From: Serratia marcescens
GTDB taxonomy: Bacteria; Pseudomonadota; Gammaproteobacteria; Enterobacterales; Enterobacteriaceae
NCBI GenBank assembly: GCA_015548865.1
Contig: JADMXW010000002.1
Coordinates: forward strand, 62,001 to 126,000
Reading direction: 5' to 3'
Length of the DNA stretch: 64,000 bases
In this document: positions 27,496 to 37,707 of the stretch, in pieces
Layout: every line of letters starts with the position of its first letter
How positions within the stretch are numbered: the stretch's first letter is position 1
The notes under the pieces: generated by a model
The model's database searches: none
What the model saw: the letters and a program-made list of their open reading frames with translations, nothing else
Told to the model about the DNA's origin: nothing
Made by a program: the position numbers and the translations under genes

Positions 27496-28799
27496 CAGGC
27501 TACTCCTGCCGCATTCGGCAGACGCAACGCAATACGCTGCAATACGGCCTCTTGCAGCGTGTCGTTATCAAGCGCTTCCGTTAACTCAGCGGCAAACGCG
27601 TAGATGATCATCTGCTGTGCATCCTGCTGTGAAATGCCACGCGAACGCAGATAGAACAACTGTTCTTCATCTATGCGCCCAACCGTGGCGCCGTGGCTAC
27701 ACTTGACGTCATCGGCATAGATCTCTAACTGCGGCTTGGTATCCACTTCCGCCAGACGCCCTAACAGCAGATTGTTGTTAGTCATCTGTCCGTCAGTTTT
27801 CAATGCTCCCGGCGCTACCTTGATCATGCCATTGAACACTGCACGGGCCTTGTCACTGACAATCGCCTTGTGGAGTTGGCGGCTTTCGCCGTGGCCTTGG
27901 TTATGTTCAAGGTAGGTTCGTGTGTCGCACACTTCGCTGCCAATCGGCAAAATCAGGCTGTTGATAGAGAGGTTGACCCCTTCCCCGTTGATTTGCGCGC
28001 TGGTGTGGTGTCGTGTTAATCCGGCCCCCAGCAAGAAGCTGTGACTGCGAACGCGAGCATCGCGCTCCAGAACCAGATCGTTGTGTGCGAAGTGATAACT
28101 GGCGGCAGCCTCAAACGCTAGCTTGAGGTGTTTTACCTGGCTATTGGCACCGGCATGCACTGTCAAACGCGTCCCGGTAAAGTGCGCTTTATCATCCAGA
28201 CTCACATAGTGTTCGATAATGTCTGCGCTGGCGCCCGCGCCCACATACAGGTGGTGGCGTTGATGTGCCATATTCAGGCTGGCAGACTGCCCGCTGCTGA
28301 TATGCAGAATATAGAGCGGTTTCTCCACCTGACATCCAGCCGATAAACGGATAGCTGTGTGCTGCACCGCCAGGCTTTCTGTCAGATGCAAAAATAGTTC
28401 AGGTTGAACTGCCGCCAGATCGGTGGGTGCCGCATGGGGCGCATTCACCGTAATTTGGTAAGGCCCCCACTGCACATCGCTTAGTGACGCATTAAAGACG
28501 CCATCGACAAACACCAGACGCCAGCTGTCCAACGCCAAAGCGTGCGCTGCCAGTGTATCGTCATCGATTATCACCGTATCCGGCACGCTGAACTGCTGCG
28601 CCAAGAGCCCATCCAACAGCGTATACTTCCAGTGCTCATGTTTCCGTCCCGGTAAACCAAGACGTTGCACTTCCTGCCAGTGGTGCTGCGCACTGGGCGC
28701 ATCCGCTGCGCGCGATGCATCAAACAACGCCTGCCACTGTTGCAGCGTTTTGGCCTGTTTTTCAGCCAGTGTGTTACTGTTGGTCGGTAAGCCAGCCAT
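27495..28799 (-). CDS. sufD: Fe-S cluster scaffold component SufD
   Basis: A 434-residue beta-helix protein, part of the SufBC2D complex. MAGLPTNSN at the start and [15 protein letters not shown] near the C-terminus, with the conserved Cys and His that help cluster assembly, identify it. It overlaps the end of sufC by 26 bp and the start of sufS by one base. Confidence 0.95.
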   Translation of the reverse strand: MAGLPTNSNTLAEKQAKTLQQWQALFDASRAADAPSAQHHWQEVQRLGLPGRKHEHWKYTLLDGLLAQQFSVPDTVIIDDDTLAAHALALDSWRLVFVDGVFNASLSDVQWGPYQITVNAPHAAPTDLAAVQPELFLHLTESLAVQHTAIRLSAGCQVEKPLYILHISSGQSASLNMAHQRHHLYVGAGASADIIEHYVSLDDKAHFTGTRLTVHAGANSQVKHLKLAFEAAASYHFAHNDLVLERDARVRSHSFLLGAGLTRHHTSAQINGEGVNLSINSLILPIGSEVCDTRTYLEHNQGHGESRQLHKAIVSDKARAVFNGMIKVAPGALKTDGQMTNNNLLLGRLAEVDTKPQLEIYADDVKCSHGATVGRIDEEQLFYLRSRGISQQDAQQMIIYAFAAELTEALDNDTLQEAVLQRIALRLPNAAGVA

Positions 28800-29520
28800 A
28801 GCCTTGCTCCTCCAACTGTTTCACCAGCGAAAAATCACCCGATTTGACAATGCGTCCTTGATAAAGAACGTGCACGTAATCGGGTTGGATATAATCCAGA
28901 ATACGTTGATAGTGAGTGACAATAATAAAGGCGCGCTGTTGATTACGCAGAGCGTTAACGCCGTTGGCGACAATCTTCAAAGCATCAATATCCAGCCCGG
29001 AATCGGTCTCGTCCAAAATACAGAGTTCAGGTTCCAGCGCCGCCATTTGCAGAATGTCATTACGTTTTTTCTCACCGCCAGAAAACCCAACATTGACCGA
29101 GCGCGTCAACAAATCTTCCGGCATTTTCAGCAGTTTGATTTTATCTTCAATAAAATCGGCGAAATCAAATCGGTCCAGCGGCTCCTGCTCACGGTATTTG
29201 CGCACGGCGTTGACTGCTGTCTGGAGAAAAAACTGATTACTGACGCCCGGAATCTCCACGGGGTATTGGAAGGCCATAAAGATGCCCTCGCCAGCGCGGT
29301 CTTCTGGATCCAACGCCAGTAAATCTTTTCCTTTGAACACAACGGTACCGTCGTTAACTTCATAGTCTTCACGACCCGCGAGCGTTGCGGAAAGCGTACT
29401 CTTACCTGACCCATTCGGCCCCATGATGGCATGAACTTCACCGGGCTTCACCTCGAGGTTCAGTCCATTCAGGATCGCCTTGCCTTCAACGCTTACATGT
29501 AAATTCTTAATGCTTAACAT
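28774..29520 (-). CDS. sufC: Suf ABC-type ATPase SufC
   Basis: A 248-residue ATPase that drives shape changes of the SufBD scaffold. The Walker A motif is GPNGSGKST (34-42); the signature is FSGGEKKRNDI; Walker B is LCILDETDSGLD. It is cytoplasmic, not a transporter. Its 3' end overlaps sufD by 26 bp. A 110 bp gap separates it from sufB; I see no clear promoter in that gap. Confidence 0.96.
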   Translation of the reverse strand: MLSIKNLHVSVEGKAILNGLNLEVKPGEVHAIMGPNGSGKSTLSATLAGREDYEVNDGTVVFKGKDLLALDPEDRAGEGIFMAFQYPVEIPGVSNQFFLQTAVNAVRKYREQEPLDRFDFADFIEDKIKLLKMPEDLLTRSVNVGFSGGEKKRNDILQMAALEPELCILDETDSGLDIDALKIVANGVNALRNQQRAFIIVTHYQRILDYIQPDYVHVLYQGRIVKSGDFSLVKQLEEQGYGWLTDQQ

Positions 29521-29630
29521 AGTTTATCCTTCCGGCGTCGAACTTCGCGCGCCTGATAACATCAATTCGCATAAGGATGCTGTCTGAACGACAAAAGGCA
29601 CCCAGCAGCATTTTTATTTTGTGGCTGTCA

Positions 29631-31136
29631 TTAACCGACGCTGTGTTCTAGGCTGATGGCCAAGAGTTTTTGTGCTTCTACAGCAAATTCCAGCGGTAGC
29701 TCCGAGAACACATCCTTACAAAATCCGTTCACGATCATTGAAATAGCATCGTCTTCGCTGATACCGCGTTGCAGGCAATAGAACAATTGGTCTTCACCAA
29801 TGCGTGAAGTTGTCGCTTCATGCTCCAGTTGAGCGCTGTTATTACGCACCTCCACATAAGGGAAGGTATGCGCGCCACAGTCGCTACCAATCAGCATCGA
29901 ATCACATTGGGTGAAGTTGCGCGCATTCGTTGCGCTCGGCATAATTTTCACCAGACCACGATAGGTGTTCTCACTGTGCCCCGCAGAGATTCCTTTGGAT
30001 ATGATGGTAGAGCGGGTGTTCTTGCCAATATGGATCATCTTGGTACCGGTATCCGCCTGCTGATGACCACTGGTCAAGGCGACAGAGAAAAATTCCCCCA
30101 CCGAATTATCACCACGTAAAATGACACTTGGGTATTTCCAGGTAATGGCTGACCCGGTTTCTGATTGAGTCCAGGACATTTTTGAATTCTCTCCGGCACA
30201 GAGTGCACGCTTGGTAACGAAGTTGAGAATACCGCCCTTCGCATCCTGGCCCGAGAACCAGTTCTGTACCGTAGAGTATTTAACCTCAGCGTTCTTATTG
30301 ACGATCACTTCCACCACCGCAGCATGGAGTTGATAGCTATCGCGCACCGGTGCCGAGCACCCTTCGATATAGCTGACATAGCTATCATCATCGGCAATCA
30401 GGATAGTGCGCTCGAACTGCCCGGTTTTCGCCGCATTGATACGAAAATAGGTGGAGAGCTCCATCGGGCAACGCACGCCTTTCGGTATGTAGACAAAAGT
30501 GCCATCAGAGGCAACCGCTGCATTGAGCGCGGCAAAGAAGTTATCGTTAGCAGGCACCACCGTGCCGAGGTATTGGCGCACCAGTTCAGGGTGTTCCTGA
30601 ATAGCCTCACTGAATGAGCAGAAAATAATTCCTTCTTGCGCCAATTCTTCGCGGTAGGTGGTCGCAACCGACACGGAGTCAAAAATCGCGTCCACCGCAA
30701 CGGCTTGCCCTTCACGTACAGGTACGCCGAGCTGGTTAAAGGCATTTTCAACTTCAGCCGTCAGATAACTGTTCACCTCAGCGATACTGGACTGCTGTTT
30801 AGCACCCGGCTCAGAACCACAGGTGTCATCACAATGACCGCAGGAAGGCGCCGAGTAATAGCTGTAATCCTGATAATCCAGCTTGTCATAATGGGCTTTT
30901 AGCCAGTGGGGTTCCTCCATCTCCAGCCAGGCGCGATAGGCATTAAGACGGAATTCCAGCATCCATTCAGGTTCGTTGCGTTTGGCTGAGATAGCCCGCA
31001 CCACATCTTCGTTGATGCCACGCCCAAGCTGGTCGGTGGCCAGTTCGGTAAAAAAGCCCTCTTTATAGCGGCCATCGCCCATCCAGATTTGCACATCTTC
31101 AGGTACATCTACATTGCTACGCGCCATATCAGTCAT
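29631..31136 (-). CDS. sufB: Fe-S cluster scaffold SufB
   Basis: A 501-residue scaffold on which the nascent [4Fe-4S] cluster forms within SufBC2[14 protein letters not shown] and [14 protein letters not shown] contain conserved cysteines. The ATG at 31136 overlaps the sufA TGA stop (ATGA), the normal coupling in this operon. A GTG one codon earlier and an ATG three codons later (31127) are possible alternatives; the N-terminus is variable in the family. Confidence 0.95.
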   Translation of the reverse strand: MTDMARSNVDVPEDVQIWMGDGRYKEGFFTELATDQLGRGINEDVVRAISAKRNEPEWMLEFRLNAYRAWLEMEEPHWLKAHYDKLDYQDYSYYSAPSCGHCDDTCGSEPGAKQQSSIAEVNSYLTAEVENAFNQLGVPVREGQAVAVDAIFDSVSVATTYREELAQEGIIFCSFSEAIQEHPELVRQYLGTVVPANDNFFAALNAAVASDGTFVYIPKGVRCPMELSTYFRINAAKTGQFERTILIADDDSYVSYIEGCSAPVRDSYQLHAAVVEVIVNKNAEVKYSTVQNWFSGQDAKGGILNFVTKRALCAGENSKMSWTQSETGSAITWKYPSVILRGDNSVGEFFSVALTSGHQQADTGTKMIHIGKNTRSTIISKGISAGHSENTYRGLVKIMPSATNARNFTQCDSMLIGSDCGAHTFPYVEVRNNSAQLEHEATTSRIGEDQLFYCLQRGISEDDAISMIVNGFCKDVFSELPLEFAVEAQKLLAISLEHSVG

Positions 31137-31510
31137 CACTCAATGCCAAAGCTCTCGCCACACCCGCAGGCATGTTGCGCTTTGGGATTATTAAATTTGA
31201 AAATCTGGTTCAAGCCTTCACGCACATAATCCAGTTCGGTGCCGTCAATAAAAGGCATCGCCTTTAGCGGTACGTACAGATGCGCACCTTCACGCTCAAA
31301 CACCAGGTCGCCAGCGTCAGGCTCGCTGACCAGATCCAATACATAACCAAATCCTGCACATCCCGATTGCTTAACGCTTAAACGCAACCCTTTCACCGTC
31401 TCATCAGACTGGACAAGACGGAGGATCTGTTGGGCGGCGCTGGCCGTCAGCGTCAACCCTTGCCAACTGTTTTCATCCAGTGAAAATGTCTCTACCTTTT
31501 CCGTTTGCAT
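31136..31510 (-). CDS. sufA: Fe-S carrier protein SufA
   Basis: A 124-residue A-type carrier. The three cluster cysteines are in [10 protein letters not shown] and HACGCGES. SufA accepts clusters from SufBCD and delivers them to apoproteins. It is the first gene of the operon; the upstream region carries a Fur-like box, consistent with induction under iron starvation. In E. coli, OxyR, IscR and IHF also act there; I could not place those sites with confidence. Confidence 0.95.
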   Translation of the reverse strand: MQTEKVETFSLDENSWQGLTLTASAAQQILRLVQSDETVKGLRLSVKQSGCAGFGYVLDLVSEPDAGDLVFEREGAHLYVPLKAMPFIDGTELDYVREGLNQIFKFNNPKAQHACGCGESFGIE

Positions 31511-31556
31511 CCGCCATACCTCGTTTCTTAAAAGCTCTGCCTGAGCCTAATGTTAG

Positions 31557-31571
31557 TGATAATGGTTATTG
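31557..31571 (-). promoter_or_regulatory. Fur-like box of the suf operon
   Basis: TGATAATGGTTATTG matches TGATAAT-N-ATTATCA at 11 of 14 defined positions. It lies 47 bp upstream of the sufA start. On the minus strand a TTGAAG just upstream could be the -35 region. Confidence 0.65.
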
Positions 31572-31892
31572 CTTCAACCTCTTGTTTCGAAGGGGTATTT
31601 GTAACATTTCGTCGTTTAGCTAAAAAAAAACGTTTTTTTCTGTGCGACGGCGACCCAAACGGTCAACAACAAAAAAATAACCCATTGATCTAAAATAACT
31701 AATTTACCATGGCGTGACAGTCATATGAATTAATATAAACATGTTGTTATCATAATTATAACATTCATAGACGATACCTATTTTTAAAACAGGAAAAATC
31801 GTGACCGTTTTTATTGCTTGATCGCATAATTATTGACCAGAAAAAGCCCTATCAGGGGATGTGTTTTTTTTCTGCTGGCACGCGGCGATGGG

Positions 31893-31932
31893 TTGATCCC
31901 GATGAACAATACAAATATGATAATGATTATCA
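31893..31932 (+). promoter_or_regulatory. Promoter with perfect Fur box for the 31954 gene
   Basis: TTGATC (31893-31898) and TATGAT (31916-31921) are 17 bp apart. TGATAATGATTATCA (31918-31932) matches the 7-1-7 Fur consensus at every position and overlaps the -10 and probable start point. Fur with iron should shut this promoter fully. The rest of the 31572-31892 gap is AT-rich; a small CCCT/AGGG hairpin and T-run near 31845-31870 is the only other structure. Confidence 0.88.
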
Positions 31933-31953
31933 TTAATATCCATGGTGAGCCCT

Positions 31954-32355
31954 ATGCAATCCGTGAACGCCTGGCTGCAACATCAGATTGACGAGTACAA
32001 GTTCTTGATCCGGGATGTCACCGTGGATTTCTATATGGCGGAAGCTCGGTTAAATCGACAGGAAAGTCACATTGACCATCTTCGACGCTACCATAACGCC
32101 TGCATGGAAATGATCGATCTGTGCCGTAAAAATGGTGATGATGAGAGCTATTTGCATGCGCTGGTCAAATTGCATAACCGGTTGATTAAAGAGATCAACA
32201 ATGAAGACCGCTGCCACCTTTTTCGTGTGCAGAGTTACTATTTTGCGCGCAATACGCTGAAGTTAATTTGTCACCAGTTGAGTCTGGAAGGTAATTGGGA
32301 TAAAGCCACCGCCTTTCAAACTGATTTTGTGCGGCGAGTGCCTTTTTTGCCTTGA
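31954..32355 (+). CDS. Unknown Fur-controlled helical protein, 133 aa
   Basis: I cannot assign a function. The ATG at 31954 is preceded by GGTGAG and lies 22 bp after a perfect Fur box; an ATG at 31942 lacks a ribosome binding site. The protein is predicted all-helical, with no signal peptide or membrane segment, and is rich in Cys and His: C50, C57, C87, C106 and H39, H42, H47, H68, H74, H88, H107. It sits divergent from sufA, where E. coli has no equivalent that I know. The iron control and the suf neighbour suggest a role in iron starvation, possibly metal or cluster handling; this is inference. A terminator follows. Confidence 0.82.
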   Translation: MQSVNAWLQHQIDEYKFLIRDVTVDFYMAEARLNRQESHIDHLRRYHNACMEMIDLCRKNGDDESYLHALVKLHNRLIKEINNEDRCHLFRVQSYYFARNTLKLICHQLSLEGNWDKATAFQTDFVRRVPFLP

Positions 32356-32368
32356 TAAGCTGAATAGT

Positions 32369-32396
32369 GAATGCGCGCCAAACGGCGCGCATTTTA
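32369..32396. terminator. Bidirectional terminator between the 31954 gene and menI
   Basis: ATGCGCGCC (32371-32379) pairs with GGCGCGCAT (32384-32392) around a 4 nt loop, followed by TTTT. It stands between two convergent genes. Confidence 0.75.
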
Positions 32397-32423
32397 GATT
32401 GCCTAATGTGTAATAACAAAAAG

Positions 32424-32840
32424 TTACGGTGTCACTACAGCCGTAGTCAGGCGAGAGGTACAGCACAAACGGTTAGCTTCATCGTAAATATCAATTTGCC
32501 ACACCTGATTACGACGCCCCACATGTAGCGCGCGACATACGCCACGCACGTCACCTGAGGTCACTGCGCGCAAATGGTTGGCGTTAATCTCCATCCCAAC
32601 CACACGCTGCTCTCCTTCAGTACAGAGATAGCCCGCCACAGAGCCAAGCGATTCCGCCAGTACCACCGATGCGCCACCATGCAACAGACCAAACGATTGA
32701 CGCGTACGCGCATCCACCGGCATCGTGCCTTCAAGGGTATCGTCTGCAATATGCGTAAAACGAATCCCCAGATGCTCCATCATACAACCCAGACTGTGCT
32801 GATTAATCAGCTCCAGCGTAGCCGGTCTTTTCCACAGCAT
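32424..32840 (-). CDS. menI: 1,4-dihydroxy-2-naphthoyl-CoA thioesterase MenI (YdiI)
   Basis: A 138-residue hotdog-fold thioesterase. His54 and the catalytic Glu63 are in GLLHGGASVVLAESLGS, as in E. coli YdiI. It hydrolyses DHNA-CoA in menaquinone synthesis. Menaquinone serves anaerobic respiration, including that with tetrathionate. It lies just after ydiJ on the same strand (12 bp), probably cotranscribed. Confidence 0.92.
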   Translation of the reverse strand: MLWKRPATLELINQHSLGCMMEHLGIRFTHIADDTLEGTMPVDARTRQSFGLLHGGASVVLAESLGSVAGYLCTEGEQRVVGMEINANHLRAVTSGDVRGVCRALHVGRRNQVWQIDIYDEANRLCCTSRLTTAVVTP

Positions 32841-32852
32841 AACGCTCTCCTG

Positions 32853-35800
32853 TCAGACGAGATCCAATAGCGCCTGCAACGGATGACGCAACCCTTGGCC
32901 TTCCATCCGTTTCACCTGACTACGGCACGAGTAACCCGTTGTCAGACAACGCGCAGAGGGCAATTTTTGCAATGCCTGCTGCCATGACAAGGCATAAATC
33001 CCCTTGGAGTCAGCAATATTTTTACTTTCATGCCCATAAGTGCCTGCCATGCCACAGCAGCCAACACTGACATTCTCCAACCGAGCACCGAACCGGGCGA
33101 AAATATCGGCCCACTGTTTACTGCTGGTGGGCAACGAGGTTGACTCGGTACAGTGACCAAACAAATACCAGACTTCATCACGCGGCGCAGCCACTGGCGT
33201 TCTCGCATTCAATAGCGGCAACAGCCACTCATGTACCAGTTGTACCTGGAAATCGCCACGCTTATCCCCCAGAATTTCACGGTATTCATCGCGGTAACAG
33301 AGCACCAGCGCCGGGTCAACGCCAATCATGGGCATACCCAGTTTAGCGACCCGATTCAGGAAATCCGACGTTTTGGCCGCGGTTTTGGCAAAACGCGTTA
33401 AAAAGCCTTTAATATGCTGCGGCTTACCATTTGGCGAGAATGGCAGCAATACAGGTTTCAGATGCAGTTTTTCAACCAGATGAACCAGATCTGCTACCAC
33501 TTGCGCATCGTAATAGCTGGTAAACGGATCCTGCACAATTAACACATACTGATCGCGAGCCGATGTGGCCACACTTTCCAATTGCTCAAGTGTGGTCGTC
33601 ATCGCCGGGTGTCCGGCAAATTGCTGGCGCAGCGAAGGGGAAGAGAGCAACGGGAGATCGGTCATCCCGATAGTCCGGCGGCTCATGGCTTCCACCAGCG
33701 GCATTTTCAGGAAAAAGTTGAAGGTTTTTGGGCTCAGCGCCATCAACGGTGCATAGCTTTCTACACCGGCTACCAGATAATCACGCGCGGGACGCAAATA
33801 ACGCGTGTGATAAAGCTGGAGAAAACGCGCGCGGAATCCCGGTACATCGATCTTAATCGGGCATTGAGTCGAGCAGGCCTTACACGCCAGACACCCTGAC
33901 ATGGAGACTTTTACCTCGTGAGAGAAGTCATACTCGCCCTTGTGTGCACGCCAACTGTTACGCGTTTTTTCAATCAACCCACGCAAGCTCGGCGCCCGCT
34001 CGGTCAATGATTGCTCCAATGCCACCGGATCGATACCTTGCTCAGCAAGCAACCGCAGCCATTCACGGACCAGCGTCGCACGCCCTTTCGGCGAGTGGAT
34101 ACGGTTGCCAGTGATCTTCATGGAGGGGCACATCGGACTATGAGCATCAAAGTTAAAGCACAGACCGTTGCCGTTGCACTCCATAGCACCACGGAACGAG
34201 GTACGCACCGCCAGCGGAATTCGACGATCGAATGTACCGCGCTTCTCGGCGTCAACCCGCATCATGGGGGCATCTACGGTCAATGGTGCGCAGATCTTGC
34301 CGGGATTGAGACGATTATCCGGGTCAAATGCCGCTTTGATACGGCGCAATTCGTTATACAGCTCTTCGCCAAAAAATGCCGGGCTGTATTCGGCACGGAA
34401 CCCTTTACCGTGTTCCCCCCATAACAGACCACCGTATTTAGCCGTCAGCGCAACGATCTGATCAGAAAGGTGTTTCATCAACACTTCCTGTTGTGGATCG
34501 CACATGTCGAGTGCAGGACGTACGTGTAGTACCCCTGCATCAACGTGACCAAACATGCCGTAAGTCAGATTGTGGCTATCGAGCAAGGCACGAAACTCCG
34601 CAATATAATCTGCCAGATGCTGCGGCGGTACACAGGTATCCTCAGCAAAAGGAATCGGTTTGGCCTGCCCTTTGCTGTTACCGAGCAGCCCCACCGCTTT
34701 TTTACGCATAGCATAAATACGCTCAATGCCAGCAAGATCATGGCAGATTTGATAGCCGATTACCCCAGCCTCATGCGCAGCCAGCAGGCTATCAATGCGC
34801 TCGCATAAAGCACGCACTTGCCCATCGATCATCGCCTCATCGTCTCCGGCAAATTCAACGATGTTCAGGCCCAGCATATCCTGCCCCGGCACATCCTGAA
34901 TCAGTTCGCTCACGGAATGCCAGACGATATCTTCTCGTGCCAGATTCAATACGCGAGAATCGACGGTTTCCACCGAGAGCGCCTTCGCTTCCACCATAAA
35001 AGGTGCGCTGCGCAATGCTGAATCGAAGGAATCAAACTTGACGTTAACCAAACGTCTCACCTTCGGTAAACGTGTGATGTCCAGTTTAGCTTCGGTGATA
35101 AAAGCCAGCGTCCCCTCTGCACCGGTCAGAATACGCGTCAGGTCAAACGTTTGCATATCATCACTGAACACATGTCGCAGATCGTATCCGGTCAGGAAAC
35201 GGTTCAGTTTAGGGAATTTGTCAAGAATCAGTGCCCGCTGGTCACGGCAACGTTCAAAAACAGTGCGGTATACGCGACCTATCGGCGATGATTCTTGCGC
35301 CAACTGCTGCGCCAATGCCACAGGCATTGCCTGAGTATCCAGCATGTCCCCTCCGAGCAGCACCGCACGCACGCCAAGAACGTGGTCAGAGGTTTTGCCA
35401 TACACAAGGGAACCTTGCCCAGAGGCATCGGTGTTGATCATGCCGCCAAGAGTAGCGCGGTTACTGGTGGACAGTTCCGGTGCGAAGAAATAACCATAGG
35501 GCTTCAGGTACTGGTTAAGCTGATCTTTGATCACGCCCGCTTCAACGCGAACCCACCCTTCTTCTGGATTAATTTCCAAAATTCGGTTCATGTAGCGGGA
35601 CATATCCACCACAATACCTTGGTTTAATGCCTGTCCATTGGTGCCCGTACCGCCACCACGCGGGGTAAAGGTGAGTTCACGGTAAGGCTCTTGCGATGAC
35701 AACTGGGCCAGCAGCGCCACATCGGCCGTCGAGCGGGGGAATACCACCGCGTCAGGCAACAGTTGGTAGATACTGTTGTCGGTCGACATCGTTAAACGAT

Positions 35801-35909
35801 CGGCATAACTGGTCGCCGTATCACCGGTAAAACCACGTTGCTTCAAAGCATCCAAAAAATTAAGCACCGGCTGAGCCAGCCCGGGCGCATAAGAGATCTG
35901 TGGGATCAT
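32853..35909 (-). CDS. ydiJ: FAD/4Fe-4S oxidoreductase YdiJ (D-2-hydroxyglutarate dehydrogenase type)
   Basis: A 1018-residue fusion: an N-terminal FAD-binding domain (PRGGGTGTNGQALNQG, residues about 85-100), an FAD-oxidase C-terminal domain (GEHGKGFRAEYS, LNPGKICAP), a ferredoxin segment (SGCLACKACSTQCPIKIDVP) and a C-terminal CCG-type domain (SVGCCGMAGTYGHE). Related proteins oxidise D-2-hydroxyglutarate, linking to serine synthesis or the electron chain. The single long frame is intact and of normal length. It is divergent from ydiK, with about 316 bp between; no gene is visible there. Confidence 0.9.
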   Translation of the reverse strand: MIPQISYAPGLAQPVLNFLDALKQRGFTGDTATSYADRLTMSTDNSIYQLLPDAVVFPRSTADVALLAQLSSQEPYRELTFTPRGGGTGTNGQALNQGIVVDMSRYMNRILEINPEEGWVRVEAGVIKDQLNQYLKPYGYFFAPELSTSNRATLGGMINTDASGQGSLVYGKTSDHVLGVRAVLLGGDMLDTQAMPVALAQQLAQESSPIGRVYRTVFERCRDQRALILDKFPKLNRFLTGYDLRHVFSDDMQTFDLTRILTGAEGTLAFITEAKLDITRLPKVRRLVNVKFDSFDSALRSAPFMVEAKALSVETVDSRVLNLAREDIVWHSVSELIQDVPGQDMLGLNIVEFAGDDEAMIDGQVRALCERIDSLLAAHEAGVIGYQICHDLAGIERIYAMRKKAVGLLGNSKGQAKPIPFAEDTCVPPQHLADYIAEFRALLDSHNLTYGMFGHVDAGVLHVRPALDMCDPQQEVLMKHLSDQIVALTAKYGGLLWGEHGKGFRAEYSPAFFGEELYNELRRIKAAFDPDNRLNPGKICAPLTVDAPMMRVDAEKRGTFDRRIPLAVRTSFRGAMECNGNGLCFNFDAHSPMCPSMKITGNRIHSPKGRATLVREWLRLLAEQGIDPVALEQSLTERAPSLRGLIEKTRNSWRAHKGEYDFSHEVKVSMSGCLACKACSTQCPIKIDVPGFRARFLQLYHTRYLRPARDYLVAGVESYAPLMALSPKTFNFFLKMPLVEAMSRRTIGMTDLPLLSSPSLRQQFAGHPAMTTTLEQLESVATSARDQYVLIVQDPFTSYYDAQVVADLVHLVEKLHLKPVLLPFSPNGKPQHIKGFLTRFAKTAAKTSDFLNRVAKLGMPMIGVDPALVLCYRDEYREILGDKRGDFQVQLVHEWLLPLLNARTPVAAPRDEVWYLFGHCTESTSLPTSSKQWADIFARFGARLENVSVGCCGMAGTYGHESKNIADSKGIYALSWQQALQKLPSARCLTTGYSCRSQVKRMEGQGLRHPLQALLDLV

Positions 35910-36225
35910 TATGTGTTGACCCTGTCTGTCGACTAAAAAAGATTAGCGTGTTGTGAATGTTGTTTGTTGTAAAAATCATTGTGCGATTTCGCGGTTTTAC
36001 GTTTTATCACATTTCCGCGCTCTGTGCGTCGCCAGACCAAGAAAAACTTTCTGCACACCGTCGCAGCATGATTTATGGAACGTTGTCCGTGAATGCATTA
36101 ACAAAATACCTCACTCGCTGTCAAAAACGCGAGAAATACCCCATGATAAGTTATCCCCGCCGGATGACCCGAGTGTTCGCAGGGAACTTGTTCAACGTTG
36201 GGTATATATATAGAGGTATTGTCCA

Positions 36226-37401
36226 TTGACGAAATCATCATCACCTAAGCCGCTCGCTGCACACACCCCATTGCCCGCAGCGACGCAGCAAAGTGTGCGC
36301 CAGCAGCGTTTTGATTTACCCCGAATCCTCTTCAGCCTGATGTTTATCACCATCATGATCATCGCCTGTTTCTGGGTAGTACAACCGTTTATTCTTGGTT
36401 TTGCCTGGGCTAGCATGGTCGTTATTGCCACCTGGCCACTGATGCTGAAAATGCAAAAGTTGCTGTGGGGCAAGCGTGCGCTGGCAGTTACTGGTATGAC
36501 GCTACTGCTCTGTCTGTTGTTTGTCATGCCTATCTCTATCCTGGTGAGCACGGTGATGGACAACACATCATCCATTGTCAGTTGGGCATCCGGGCAGGAA
36601 AAACTGACGCCACCGCGCATGGAATGGCTGACAGCCATCCCCTTTGCTGGCGACAGATTATTTTCCAGTTGGCAAAATTTGCTGCAAAGCGGCGGCAGCG
36701 GTGTGTTCGCCAAAGTGCAACCGTATATCGGGCAAACGGCTACCTGGCTGCTATCACAAGCGGCACACCTCGGGCGTTTTCTGATGCACTGCGGCCTGAT
36801 GCTCATCTTCAGTGCTTTGCTCTACTATAAAGGTGAAGCGGTAGCACAGGGCGTCCGCCACTTTGCGCTTCGTTTGGGACGTGAGCGTGGCGATGCTGCC
36901 GTGATACTGGCCGCACAGTCTATTCGTGCTGTCGCGCTGGGTGTGGTGGTAACAGCAATTGTGCAATCGGTACTCGGTGGTATTGGCCTTGCCGTTTCCG
37001 GTATCCCTTATCCGACATTGCTTACCGTCGTGATGTTCCTTTTTTGTCTGGCGCAGTTGGGGCCACTTTTAGTGTTGATCCCCGCGATCATCTGGCTCTA
37101 TTGGAGTGGCGATACCACCTGGGGCACCATTCTGCTGGTATGGAGCTGTGTGGTAGGTACTTTGGATAACGTGATACGCCCAATGTTGATACGCATGGGT
37201 GCAGACTTACCCATGCTACTGATCCTGTGTGGCGTGATTGGCGGTTTGCTGGCATTTGGTATGATTGGCCTGTTTATAGGTCCGGTGGTACTTGCCGTCT
37301 CTTACCGGCTACTCTCCGCCTGGATGAAGGAGACACCCTTGCCGGAAATCGTTGCAAGTACATCATCATCCCCCAACGATAGAGCGAAACAGTCACAATA
37401 G
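36226..37401 (+). CDS. ydiK: AI-2E family membrane protein YdiK
   Basis: A 391-residue inner-membrane protein with about eight helices. DNVIRPMLIRMGADLP and GLLAFGMIGLFIGPV are hallmarks of the AI-2E/YdiK family; the substrate of YdiK is not established. The start appears to be TTG at 36226 with GAGG about 10 nt upstream; family proteins begin near residue 24 (RQQRFDLPRILFSL), so a later start is possible but no suitable ATG is present before the first helix. The C-terminus is short and polar. Confidence 0.8.
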   Translation: MTKSSSPKPLAAHTPLPAATQQSVRQQRFDLPRILFSLMFITIMIIACFWVVQPFILGFAWASMVVIATWPLMLKMQKLLWGKRALAVTGMTLLLCLLFVMPISILVSTVMDNTSSIVSWASGQEKLTPPRMEWLTAIPFAGDRLFSSWQNLLQSGGSGVFAKVQPYIGQTATWLLSQAAHLGRFLMHCGLMLIFSALLYYKGEAVAQGVRHFALRLGRERGDAAVILAAQSIRAVALGVVVTAIVQSVLGGIGLAVSGIPYPTLLTVVMFLFCLAQLGPLLVLIPAIIWLYWSGDTTWGTILLVWSCVVGTLDNVIRPMLIRMGADLPMLLILCGVIGGLLAFGMIGLFIGPVVLAVSYRLLSAWMKETPLPEIVASTSSSPNDRAKQSQ

Positions 37402-37429
37402 ATTCGACATCCACAATAGATTCGACATC
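37394..37429 (+). repeat. 18 bp direct tandem duplication at the ydiK stop
   Basis: CACAATAGATTCGACATC occurs twice in succession (37394-37411 and 37412-37429). The first copy contains the ydiK TAG stop. It looks like a slip duplication without effect on the protein. Confidence 0.95.
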
Positions 37430-37653
37430 GCGGTGCTTAATACATAGCACCGCAAAAACGCACTTAATGATAAATAATATTAATGATTATTCTTAAGTCC
37501 ACACGGATTATTCTGATAATCTCCGCATGAATCACGTATTTACATCAAATAGTTTGACAGTATCTATCGCCAGATAACACGTCAATTAAAAAAACGTTAA
37601 CCATTAGGATGATTCTTAATGACTTAATGCCCCGCAAGTTCTAGCATTATTTA

Positions 37654-37701
37654 TGAAACGATTGTCAACCGTTGTCTTATTTATCAAGCACTTCTTGTAA
37701 T
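37654..37701 (+). promoter_or_regulatory. Candidate rprA promoter and RcsB site
   Basis: TTGTCT (37672-37677) and TGTAAT (37696-37701) are 18 bp apart. Just upstream, TGAAACGATTGTCAAC (37654-37669) resembles the E. coli rprA RcsB site (TGAGACGAATCTGATC) at 11 of 16 positions by my recall. This would place the RNA start near 37708. Confidence 0.5.
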
Positions 37702-37707
37702 GAATGT

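Noticed and set aside
35953..36229. Small frames between ydiJ and ydiK
   Set aside because: Two frames overlap each other almost completely, have no family and no start signal, and run up to the ydiK start.
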